Source: Bacteroidales bacterium (lineage in GTDB: Bacteria > Bacteroidota > Bacteroidia > Bacteroidales > Muribaculaceae). From it: a stretch of DNA of 64,000 nucleotides. The notes beneath the pieces were generated by a model. The model was not told where the DNA came from and ran no database searches. It saw nothing but the letters and a program-made list of their open reading frames with translations. The stretch is from assembly GCA_029218425.1 (NCBI GenBank), contig JAQXRH010000010.1, forward strand, positions 1-64,000, written 5' to 3'. The translations under genes and the position numbers were made by a program. Within the stretch, counting starts at the first letter, position 1, and each line of letters starts with the position of its first letter. Shown here piece by piece: positions 24,451-33,400 of the stretch.

Positions 24451-27360
24451 TTACTGTTTCACGGCCACTGATTTGAGGGTGACATGGCCGGGTTGCAGTC
24501 CATCGGACGTGACTGTCACGGTGATGTCGCCGGGGGTGAAGGTGGTGCGAGCCACGATGCGCATCAGTCCGCCTTCGGCTTGCAGTTGCCGGTCGCCGGG
24601 GGAGTGGTAGCTGAGGTCGCGGCCTTCGGCTACGTAGAAGTTGTACGACCCTTTATAGGAGGCTTCGCCGTCGACAGTGAATGTAAGCAGATTGTCGGCG
24701 TCGGGGCACCAGTTGCCGTCGCGGTCGACGATGGTCGCGGTGATGACGAAAGCGTCGGAGGCGTTGGCGAGCAGCGGGAAATTGCTGCCGTCGGGGAGGC
24801 TCGGCGCTATGTATTGCTCTACTTTGATGGCGTAGGGCTCGCCGGCAGAGTGGATTGTTTCGCGGCACACTTCCTTTCCGTCGGCATCCCTGCCGATGGC
24901 TTCAACGGTGCCGGGTTGCCATTCGATGCCGGTCCATGTGCAACGGCGCGTGGCGGCGTCGGGCACCACGATGCCTTTGCTCTGGCCGTTGAGCAGCAGT
25001 TCGACCTGCGGGCAGTTGCTCCACGCGTCGACGTCCTGCACGCCCGAGTAGTTCCAATGGCTTTGCAGAGCCACGCCGGGACGTTGCTCGAAGGGCACCC
25101 ACAACGCATTTTGGTAGATGCGGTATTTCAGTTTGGGGAAACGGTTGGCGTCCATGGCGCAGGAGCCGAGGCTCTTCTGGTTGCGCATGCCGTTGAGGTA
25201 GATGGTGTAGCCTTCACCGTAGGTCTCGGCGAGCATCCAGTCGATCCAACCGCAGGCGCGGTTGTTGATGTCATCGAGGTAGTTCTGCACATAGTATTGC
25301 GAGAAAGCTTTTTCGTTGTCGTAGTCGAAGCGGGCTATGCACCAGCTGGGGTTGCCGCTCCAATTGGTGCCGTAGACTTCGGCGTTGAGCGAGGGATATT
25401 CGGGGTGCTTCTCGTAGCGGTTGGTGTAGCCGATGACGATAGGGTCGGCGGCGTTCCAATGCTCGGGAAAACCGTCGCGGTTGAGCACCAGGCGGGGCGC
25501 TATGAAGTCCCATTTGTCCACTTCCTCCTTGGTGTAGGCGGGCCAATAGCGGTCACCGTCCCAGGGCAGGCCGTTGTTCGACTCCCACACGGCCACGCAG
25601 GGGTGGTTGCGGTAGGCTATGATGAGGTCGCGGTCATATTCTCGTTTGTAGGTGAGCGCGGGTTGGTTCTTGAGCGCCCACTCGTTGTCGCCGGAGTTGA
25701 CGATGAGAAGCACGCCGTATTCGTCGGCGGCGCGGAACGAGTCAAGCAACGGAGCTTGGTGGCCTACGCGCAAGGTGTTGCCGCCGCAGGCTGCGATGCG
25801 AGCCACGTCCTGCCATTGGAAAGCTTCGGGGAGGGCGGCGCCCAGCCCGGGGTAGAGGTTGCGGTTGCCGAAGCCGCGGAGTATGCACAGCTCGCCGTTG
25901 ACGTAGCAGTGGTCTTTGTCCCAGGTGATGGTGCGCAGGCCCATGCGTTCGCGGCGGGTGTCGGTAGTCTTGCCGTCGGCTTTCACTTCGAAGACCACGT
26001 CGTAGAGATAGGGGGTGCCAGACAGACCTACGGGATACCATAGCGTGGGGTTGGCGATGGTGTCGGTATGGTCGAAAGTGGAGGTGGAGTTCGGGCCGAT
26101 GATACGGTGGTCGGAGCGGCGCAGCACGCAACGGCCGTCGGCGTCGATTATCTTGGTGATGAGTTCGGCTCTTATGGCTTTGTCGCGGGAGTTGGCCACG
26201 TTGGTGAGCATCCTCACCACGGCTTGCTCCTTGTCGGCGGCTACGGTGCCGAAGTAGGTGCCCCATTGGTTGTGGGGCGAGTAGCAGTTGCTTGGTATGT
26301 AGACCGCCTCGCTCACGTTCATCAGCACCTTGCCGACGATGCCGCCCATAGCCTGTCCGAAGCCTTCGTTTTCGGCAAATCCGGGATAGGTGAAGAAGGT
26401 GTCGCGGCTGTTGGAGACACGCACTGCCACGGTGTTCCGTTTGCCGTAGAGCAGGTAGGGGGTGATGTCGACTTCAAAGGGGATGGAGCTGCCCACGTGG
26501 GTCACTGGCGCGGGTTGGGCGACGGCGCTGTTGCCGTCGACGGGATTGCCGTTGACGTAGACCGCCATGCCTATGTTGACGCCGTAGAAGAGCAGGGTGA
26601 CGCGTTTGCCTTTGTAGCTGCTGGGTATGTCCAGGGCTTTGCGATACCACACTTCGCCGCGCCAGCAACGCTCACCGGTGGAGGCGTTGAGGAAGGTGTC
26701 AAACTCGTTGAAACAGTGGGGTATGCCTACTTGCTCCCATTGGCTGTCGTCGAAGTCGGGGGCGCTGATGCTGCGGTCGTCGACCGCGACGGCGGGAGGC
26801 ATGATTTGCAGTTCGGTGAGGGCGCCGGTGGTCTCATTGCCTTGCGAGTCGGTGAGGCTTGTGATGGCGATGTCGGCATAGCGAATGTCGGCGTCGACCG
26901 GGATAGCAAACGAGGAAGCCACTGTGCGTTGCAGGAAGCCTACGGTGTTGCCAATCTCGGCGATGTCGTTTTCCTTGACCTCGCTGAAGTATTGGGCGAG
27001 GTCAACGGTGGCGGTGGCGATAGCGTTGCGGTTGTCGTCGTAGTAGGTGCACAGGGCGCGGCCGCCGCGTATGCTGTCGCCGGCAAAGGTGAGCACCATG
27101 CGGTCGATATGGTGGATGCCGAGCAGGTCGGCGCTGATGGCGGTGCCGTTGCCGGCAGTCGCGGCGCTTTCAGCTTTGCCGTCGTTGATGTCGAAGTTGA
27201 CCTTGCCGTCGACGGTGGCGGTGCCGTATTTGAGCAGGTTGGCTTTGCCGTCGACAATCTTGGTGAAGCGCCACGGGGTATTGCCTATGTTGATAGTCTC
27301 GCGGGCCGATAGCGATAGCGTAGCGGCGAGCGACATGAAAATGGCTGGTAAAAGTCTCAT
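24451..27360 (-). CDS. Secreted GH2-family protein with non-canonical acid/base site
   Basis: A 969-residue GH2-type protein with a signal peptide (1-19). The first 190 residues form an extra beta-sandwich (malectin- or CBM-like). GH2 sugar-binding (ERCWRGEVWYRKAL, about 230-350), Ig-like and TIM-barrel domains follow, and then C-terminal beta domains (AYPIKVEQ-like region, invasin-type Ig). The nucleophile candidate is Glu661 in LNAEVYG. The usual acid/base motif WSxxNE is replaced by WESNNG (592-597), with Gly where the Glu is expected and a Glu at 593 instead. It may therefore use a shifted residue or belong to a divergent subgroup. It follows the FG-GAP gene by 20 bases and is the last gene of the operon that begins with the hybrid regulator. 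Confidence 0.88.
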   Translation of the reverse strand: MRLLPAIFMSLAATLSLSARETINIGNTPWRFTKIVDGKANLLKYGTATVDGKVNFDINDGKAESAATAGNGTAISADLLGIHHIDRMVLTFAGDSIRGGRALCTYYDDNRNAIATATVDLAQYFSEVKENDIAEIGNTVGFLQRTVASSFAIPVDADIRYADIAITSLTDSQGNETTGALTELQIMPPAVAVDDRSISAPDFDDSQWEQVGIPHCFNEFDTFLNASTGERCWRGEVWYRKALDIPSSYKGKRVTLLFYGVNIGMAVYVNGNPVDGNSAVAQPAPVTHVGSSIPFEVDITPYLLYGKRNTVAVRVSNSRDTFFTYPGFAENEGFGQAMGGIVGKVLMNVSEAVYIPSNCYSPHNQWGTYFGTVAADKEQAVVRMLTNVANSRDKAIRAELITKIIDADGRCVLRRSDHRIIGPNSTSTFDHTDTIANPTLWYPVGLSGTPYLYDVVFEVKADGKTTDTRRERMGLRTITWDKDHCYVNGELCILRGFGNRNLYPGLGAALPEAFQWQDVARIAACGGNTLRVGHQAPLLDSFRAADEYGVLLIVNSGDNEWALKNQPALTYKREYDRDLIIAYRNHPCVAVWESNNGLPWDGDRYWPAYTKEEVDKWDFIAPRLVLNRDGFPEHWNAADPIVIGYTNRYEKHPEYPSLNAEVYGTNWSGNPSWCIARFDYDNEKAFSQYYVQNYLDDINNRACGWIDWMLAETYGEGYTIYLNGMRNQKSLGSCAMDANRFPKLKYRIYQNALWVPFEQRPGVALQSHWNYSGVQDVDAWSNCPQVELLLNGQSKGIVVPDAATRRCTWTGIEWQPGTVEAIGRDADGKEVCRETIHSAGEPYAIKVEQYIAPSLPDGSNFPLLANASDAFVITATIVDRDGNWCPDADNLLTFTVDGEASYKGSYNFYVAEGRDLSYHSPGDRQLQAEGGLMRIVARTTFTPGDITVTVTSDGLQPGHVTLKSVAVKQ

Positions 27361-27380
27361 AATCAGTTAACTGGTGAGAG

Positions 27381-29354
27381 TTATTTGACTATTACCTTGC
27401 GGGTGGTGACTGTAGCGCCGGTGTTGACGGTGACGACATATACACCGGGCACCACGCTGACTGAGGCCGACTGCTGGACGGTGAGTTGCGAAACCGTGAT
27501 GCCCGATGCGGTGTAGATTGAGGCAACCGCGCCGTCGGGGGCTGAGATGGCGATGACACCGTCGGCGGCAGTCACGTCGACAATGGCCTTGTCGGCGGTG
27601 ATAGAGCCTACCCCGGCAATCTCGATGGCCGAGGTGGCAAACTGGCCGCCCTGGTTGGCGGCGTCGATAGCCTGCACGCCCCATTGGTAGGACCCGTCGG
27701 CGGGTATCTGCATGGTGTAGTCGCAACGGCGTATTGCACCGTGGGTGTCAGCCGTTTTGATATATCCGGTGGCAATGTCGGCAGGGAGGGTGGCGAGCAA
27801 TTGCCCGGTGGCGGCGTCGCGCAGGAAGATGTTGTAGCGGAGCGCCTCGGCGGGGGTGGTGTCATCGGAAGGAGCGGCCCAAGAGAAAGTCACGGTGCCG
27901 TTGGCATGGTCGACCGATGCGTTGAGCGACGTTGGCGCTTGTGGCGCGCTGTTGGCAGCCATGCCGTTGGCGGCGCCGCTGTTGAGCCACAGTTCGGCGG
28001 TACAGCCCTTGCTGCAATCGCCGTTGTTCCAGCCGGCGAACCAGGCGTCGAGGTTGCCGTCGCCGTCAGCGTCGACGAGGTGGTGGGCGCCGTGGGTGAC
28101 ACGGCTGAAGTGGCCTTTCTTGTTGAACGGGTCGTCGTAGTGAGCGCCGTAGGTGTCGAAGGTGAAATCGCCGTTGTTGACGTAGACCACGGTGGTGTGC
28201 TCGTTGTTTTTGAAATGGCCGCCAGCGAGGATGTCGGGGTAGCCGTCGTTGTTGATGTCGCCGACGGCAATCTGCGTGCCGTCGCACCCTTCAAATTGGT
28301 CGAAGGGCATCATCTTGAATTGGCGGTTGCCGAGGTTGCGGCAGAGGTAGAAATTCTTGGTGTTGGTGTTGAGATAGAAGCCGGAGAAAATGATGTCGGG
28401 GAGCCCGTCGGCATCGAGGTCGGCCACGGTCGACGAGGCGTTGGTGACAGAGTGGAAGTGGTCGGCATGCTCGGTGAAAGTGCCGTCGCCGTTGTTCCAG
28501 TAGAGATGGATTTCGGAGGTGCGAGTAGCGCCGTAGCCGGTGGTGAGCAGGTCGAGGAACCCGTCGCCGTCGATATCTTCCATCACCACCGAACCGTCGG
28601 TAAGGCCATGGAATGGGGCGACGCCGTCGACCGGTTTGTCGAGCAGCGAGAAGGTGCCGTCGCCGTTGTTGTGGTAGAGGTAGACAGCGCGATAAGCCTC
28701 GATGGGGTCGGCCGATTCGAAGCGAGCTGCCTCGTCAAATCCTGCCATAGCCACGTCGGGGTATCCGTCGTTGTCGTAGTCGCCCACGGCAATCCAGTTG
28801 TGGGCTTTACCGCCTATCACGCCGTTGTAGAGAGGGCGGATGCCATGGTCGGTGACTTCGGTGAAAGTGACAAAGCCGTTGGCGGCGATGCTTTCGTTGT
28901 GGTAGAGGTGGACGGCCACTTGCGACAGGTCGGTGTCGGCGTCGCGCCAGCGATAGCCGTAGTTGTCGAGGCCGGCGACGATGAGGTCGAGTTTGCCGTC
29001 GCCGTCGTAGTCAATCCAAGCCGGCGAGGAGAATGCAGTGCCTTTGAGGCGGCCTTTGGAGCCGCGGGTGAAGGTGCCGTTGCCATTGTTATAGTAGAGG
29101 TTGACTTGGATGGTGGTGTTGCTGATATGCGTGTTGCGGTCGCTGTAGAAGAGGTCGGGGTGACCGTCGTCGTTGACGTCGCCCCATGCGGCGCCGGTAT
29201 ATTGCGCATGGTAGAATTGATACTGCGGATTGCCGGTAGAAGTGGTGGAGGAGACCGGCGTTGCCGATTTGGTGAATTTCACGTTGTCGATGGCCGATTG
29301 CGCGGAGGCTGAGGCGGCTATCACAAGAGCCGTGGCTATTGCTGAATATCTCAT
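27381..29354 (-). CDS. Secreted FG-GAP/VCBS repeat protein with Fn3 and T9SS-like tail
   Basis: A 657-residue protein from the Met at 29354; an ATG at 29390 would add 12 residues before the signal peptide and overlap the GH43 stop. After the signal peptide (about 1-19) come roughly seven FG-GAP/VCBS repeats with calcium-binding loops such as DVNDDGHPDLF, DYDNDGYPDVA and DINNDGYPDIL. These suggest a seven-bladed propeller. An Fn3 module (SAPQAPTSLNASV, about 470-580) and a T9SS-type tail (GVYVVTVNTGATVTTRKVIVK-like) follow. There is no catalytic domain. The whole protein parallels the C-terminal half of the GH2 fusion at 12776-17020, even down to the Cys-containing KGCTAEL/KDCNAAL segment. It may be a surface glycan-binding partner of the enzymes in the operon. 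Confidence 0.85.
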   Translation of the reverse strand: MRYSAIATALVIAASASAQSAIDNVKFTKSATPVSSTTSTGNPQYQFYHAQYTGAAWGDVNDDGHPDLFYSDRNTHISNTTIQVNLYYNNGNGTFTRGSKGRLKGTAFSSPAWIDYDGDGKLDLIVAGLDNYGYRWRDADTDLSQVAVHLYHNESIAANGFVTFTEVTDHGIRPLYNGVIGGKAHNWIAVGDYDNDGYPDVAMAGFDEAARFESADPIEAYRAVYLYHNNGDGTFSLLDKPVDGVAPFHGLTDGSVVMEDIDGDGFLDLLTTGYGATRTSEIHLYWNNGDGTFTEHADHFHSVTNASSTVADLDADGLPDIIFSGFYLNTNTKNFYLCRNLGNRQFKMMPFDQFEGCDGTQIAVGDINNDGYPDILAGGHFKNNEHTTVVYVNNGDFTFDTYGAHYDDPFNKKGHFSRVTHGAHHLVDADGDGNLDAWFAGWNNGDCSKGCTAELWLNSGAANGMAANSAPQAPTSLNASVDHANGTVTFSWAAPSDDTTPAEALRYNIFLRDAATGQLLATLPADIATGYIKTADTHGAIRRCDYTMQIPADGSYQWGVQAIDAANQGGQFATSAIEIAGVGSITADKAIVDVTAADGVIAISAPDGAVASIYTASGITVSQLTVQQSASVSVVPGVYVVTVNTGATVTTRKVIVK

Positions 29355-29379
29355 GGTGTTTAAGTAAGTTAGGTGTGGT

Positions 29380-30408
29380 TTATTTTTCAACTAAGAGAGA
29401 GGGCGCCGGAGCTTTGTCGATAAACGAGTTGCGCCAGGGGATGGTGATGCCGTTGTCGTCGATGGCGATGGGGAGCCACACGTATCGGGAGTCGATGAGA
29501 TGGTCCTTGCGCCAACGGTCGAACATGGCTACGAATGAGCCGTCGGGCATCGGAAGCACGAAAGTGCTTTGGCAGTGGAACGTCTTGTCGGCGTCGACGC
29601 CCGTGCAGGGGTTAGGGAGCAGCTGGTAGGGCCCCATGATGTTGTCGGCTACGGCGTAGGCAGCTTCGTTGGGCGACCAGCCGGAGCAACCCGAGGTGAT
29701 GATGTAGTAACGGCCGTCGTGCTTGAATATGGCGGGAGCCTCGCGCGATTGACCTATGAAATTGCGGGTGAAGATGCCGGTGTGCTTGAGGTAGTCGTCG
29801 GTAAGGCGGCTTATGTAGAGAGTGCCGTTGCCTTCCGAGGAGTAGATGAGGTAGGCGCGACCGTCGTCATCCTTGTAGAGGGTGAGGTCGCGGCTTTCGG
29901 CGCCGTTGGGACGCACGGCCTCGATGAATGTGAACGGTCCGGTGGGGCTATCGCTGACGGCCACGCCGGCTGTGGCTTGCCAGTAGTTGTAGTTGTCGAT
30001 ATGCATCCACATGACGAATTTGCCGGTGTTGTCGTTGTAGACCACCTTTGGGCGTTCGACCACCATGGTGGGGTGGATGTCGGAATAGGGGTTGCCGAAA
30101 TCGGGAGTGAGAGCCAGACCCTCGTATTTCCAGTTCACCAAGTCGGTGGAGGAGTAGCATGACACGCCGGTGAAGTCTGTGCGGTAACATTCCCAGCCCA
30201 CGCTTGGGGAGCGATAGGTGGTGGCGCCTTTGTATTCGCCGTACCAATAGTAGGTGTCGCCGTGGCGGAGGATGCCGCCGCCGTGGGCGTTGATGGGATT
30301 GGAAGATGTGTCGAGCCACACATCGCCGTTGGCAGGCGCGCTTTGTTGCGCGCCCGCGCCGACGATGCTTGCAAGAAGTAGTGTCAATGAAATAGTCAAT
30401 CGGTTCAT
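29380..30408 (-). CDS. Secreted GH43 enzyme, subfamily 24/34-like (possible exo-beta-1,3-galactanase)
   Basis: A 342-residue single-domain enzyme with a signal peptide (1-20). The start INAHGGGILRHGDTYYWYGE is typical of GH43 subfamilies 24 and 34, which include exo-beta-1,3-galactanases acting on type II arabinogalactan. Asp174 in ESRDLTLYKD and Glu223 in SREAPAIF are at the expected positions of the second acidic residue and the acid catalyst. The usual first Asp (base) is not at the N-terminal blade, a known property of the beta-1,3-galactanase group. Its ATG overlaps the TGA of the hybrid regulator in an ATGA (30405-30408), so translation of sensor and enzyme is probably coupled. If the subfamily call is right, it points to arabinogalactan as substrate. 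Confidence 0.88.
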   Translation of the reverse strand: MNRLTISLTLLLASIVGAGAQQSAPANGDVWLDTSSNPINAHGGGILRHGDTYYWYGEYKGATTYRSPSVGWECYRTDFTGVSCYSSTDLVNWKYEGLALTPDFGNPYSDIHPTMVVERPKVVYNDNTGKFVMWMHIDNYNYWQATAGVAVSDSPTGPFTFIEAVRPNGAESRDLTLYKDDDGRAYLIYSSEGNGTLYISRLTDDYLKHTGIFTRNFIGQSREAPAIFKHDGRYYIITSGCSGWSPNEAAYAVADNIMGPYQLLPNPCTGVDADKTFHCQSTFVLPMPDGSFVAMFDRWRKDHLIDSRYVWLPIAIDDNGITIPWRNSFIDKAPAPSLLVEK

Positions 30409-33400
30409 TCGTTAGGTTTTTTTTGTTCGCGCTGACGCTTTTCGAAATCTTTGGGCGTCATGCCGAATTGTTTCTGGAATATCTTTATGAAATAAGAAGG
30501 CGAGTTGATACCCACGATGTAGCACACTTCACCTATGCGGTAGGAGCCTTCGGTGATGAGGTCGGCGGCCTTTTTGAGGCGGATGAGGCGCACGAAATCG
30601 GTGGGGGATGTGCCAATGAGGTCTTTGAGCTTGCGGTGGAGCGACGAACGCGACAGGTTCACCTGGTCGGCGAGCATTTCGACACCGAAGTTGGGGTCGG
30701 TAAGGTTTTCCTCAATGCTGTGGGTGATTTTGTCCAAGAGGGCTTTGTCGGCGGCGCTCATGCCCGAGTTGGAGATGCTTGTCATGAACGGGTTGCGCGA
30801 ATAGTTGATGCGGTCGCGCTGGCGCTTGTCGAATATGGCTTTAATCTGGGCGAAGAGGTACTTCATGGAGAACGGTTTCTCTATGTAGGCGTCGGCGCCC
30901 TCAGAGAGTCCGGCCACCTTGGAGTTGAGGTCGTTTTTGGCGGTGAGGATTATGATTGGCATGTGGCTCACTTCTAAGATGCTGCGGATTTTGCGAGTAA
31001 GCTCCATGCCGTCCATTTGCGGCATCATAAGGTCGGTAATCACCATGTCGACGGGGGTAGCGGCATCGGAGATGATAGCCAGGGCTTCTACGCCATTGGT
31101 GGCGGTGAGCACCTTGTAGCGTTTGCTGAGTTTTTCGGCTATGAATTGCCTTACTTCGGCGTTGTCCTCCACTAAGAGTATCACTTGCGAAGATACGCCA
31201 GGGGCCTCGGCCGGTTTTTCGTTGGCGGCTGTTTCGGTGGTCTCGGTGCCGGCAGTTGTTTCGGCAGTTTCGGCTGTTGTGCCTGTTGCTTCGGTGTCGG
31301 CGGTTTCGCTCTCATTGTCAATCACTTGTGCATCGGTGCCGGCGTAGAGGTTGAGGTGCAGGGTGAAGCAGTTGAGGCCGTCGACGATGCTGTAGGTGAG
31401 CGTGCCGCCCATGAGCTCGGCGAGCGAGCGGGCGAGGTTGAGGCCGATGCCGGTAGAAGAGTCGGCGTTGGCGTCCTTGGCCATCTGGTAGAAGGGGTCG
31501 AAGATTTTCTCCTGGTATTCCGGGGCAATGACTTCGCCGTCGTTGAGAATGCGGAGAATCATCAAACCGTTGTCGGAGCGCAAGTCGATGGCGATATGCG
31601 CATGGCAGTAGCGCACGGCGTTGGATAGCAAGTTGTTGACAATCTTCGTCATGGCGTTGCTGTCGCCGTTGATGTAGCAACCTTCTTGTGGCAGCGTAGC
31701 TTCTAAGGTGATGCCTTTGTGGGTGAGGAGCGATTTGAATCCCGTGATTTTATTATTGAGAACGGAGGTCACCTCCAGGCGTCCCAGCGACAGCTCCATC
31801 TTTTTCTTGTCGATTTTGCGGAAATCGAGGAGCTGGTTGGTAATCGACATCAGTTCGTTGGTGCTGCGTTGCATGGTGAGGAGACTGCGCGAAATTTCGG
31901 GGTCGGAGATGTTCATGTCGAGGAGCGACTCCAGCGGGCCGTTGATGAGGGTCACCGGGGTGCGTATCTCGTGGGCAATCTTAACGTAGAGGTCGAGTTT
32001 CGAGCGGTAAATTTCCTTCTCTTTTTCGTCGTTGAATTGTCGCTCCTTGTCGGCGGCTTTACGGCGAGCGCGACGGCGCCAAAGCATGAAAGCCAGGTAT
32101 ATCATGGCGATAGCGAGAAGGATGTAGATAATAATAGCGAGGTTGCTTCTATACCAAGGCGGGAGGATGGTGATGGAAAGCGTTTGCTCGTCGGTGCTCC
32201 ACACGCCGTCGGCGTTGGCGCCTTTGACGTGGAAAGTGTAGTGGCCCGGCGGCAGGTTGGCGTAGGTCATCGACCGGTCGTTGGTGGTGTATACCCAGTC
32301 GGAGTTAACGTTGTCCATGCGGTAGGCGTACTTGTTGGAAGCGGCGTCGATGTAGGATAGTGCGGCAAATTGGAAAGAGATGATGTTTTGGTCGCACTTG
32401 AGGGTGATGTGGTGGGCGCCCATAATCGACTCATTGAGAGGGGAGTCGGGGGCGTTGGGGGTAATTTCCTCGTTGTTGACTGAGAAGCCGGTGATGTAGA
32501 CCGACGGAGGCACGTCGTTGGTGAGGATATTGTAGGGGTCGAACGACACGAGGCCTTCGGAGCAACCGAAGTAGAAGCGGCCGTCGGAGGCTTTGAGAGC
32601 GCCTTTGTAGCTGAATTGGTTGGCGGGCAATCCGTTGCCGGTATTGTAGATGGTGACAGCGCCGTCGCCGGGATTGAATTTCACCAAACCATTGTTGGTG
32701 CCGAACCATAGGAAGCCGTTCTTGTCCTCAAGCATCTTGTAGGCAGTGTCGTCGGGTAGTCCTTGGGCAATGCTATAGGATGTGAAAGATTCATCTTTGG
32801 GGTTGAACACGCATATGCCGCCGCGGTCGGTAGAGAACCAGAGCTGGCCTCGCGATGTTTCGATGACATTGCTTACGGAGTTGGAACTCAGCGATGTGGC
32901 GTTGTTTTCGTCGTGGGTGTAATGCCGCAGTTGGCGTGTCGACGGAGTGAAGCGGTACACGCCGTTGCCCATGGTGATGATCCACATGTCGTGGTTGGAG
33001 TCCTCGAGGATGTCGAAATTGTAGTTAAGACCAAATTCCGGCACCAAGGTCATGGGGAGCGCGTCGCCGGCGGAGGTGTAAATGCTCCAGCCGTTGCCCA
33101 GCCACACGTTGTTGTTGCTATCTTCGCAGAGGGCATATACACTTTCCTCGTTGATACCCAATTGGGCGGATGAGAGGTGGCGCACATGGCGAGTAGCGTA
33201 GTCGATGATGTCGATACCGTTTTTGAAGTATCCCACCCACATTTCATTTTTGCGCGACATGACTGTGAGCGTCTTGTTGTCGTAGAGGTGAAGGCGTCCG
33301 GAGTTGACGCTGTTGTTGTCGAAGAGTCCGGTGGCGGGGTTGAAGATGCTCACGCCGGCGTCCTCGGTGGCGAGCCATATCAAGCCGTCGGGCGACTCGG

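Noticed and set aside
24484..29312. Several plus-strand open frames of 400-540 codons
   Set aside because: All are antisense to the GH2 and FG-GAP genes and show only low-complexity Val/Ala/Gly sequence.
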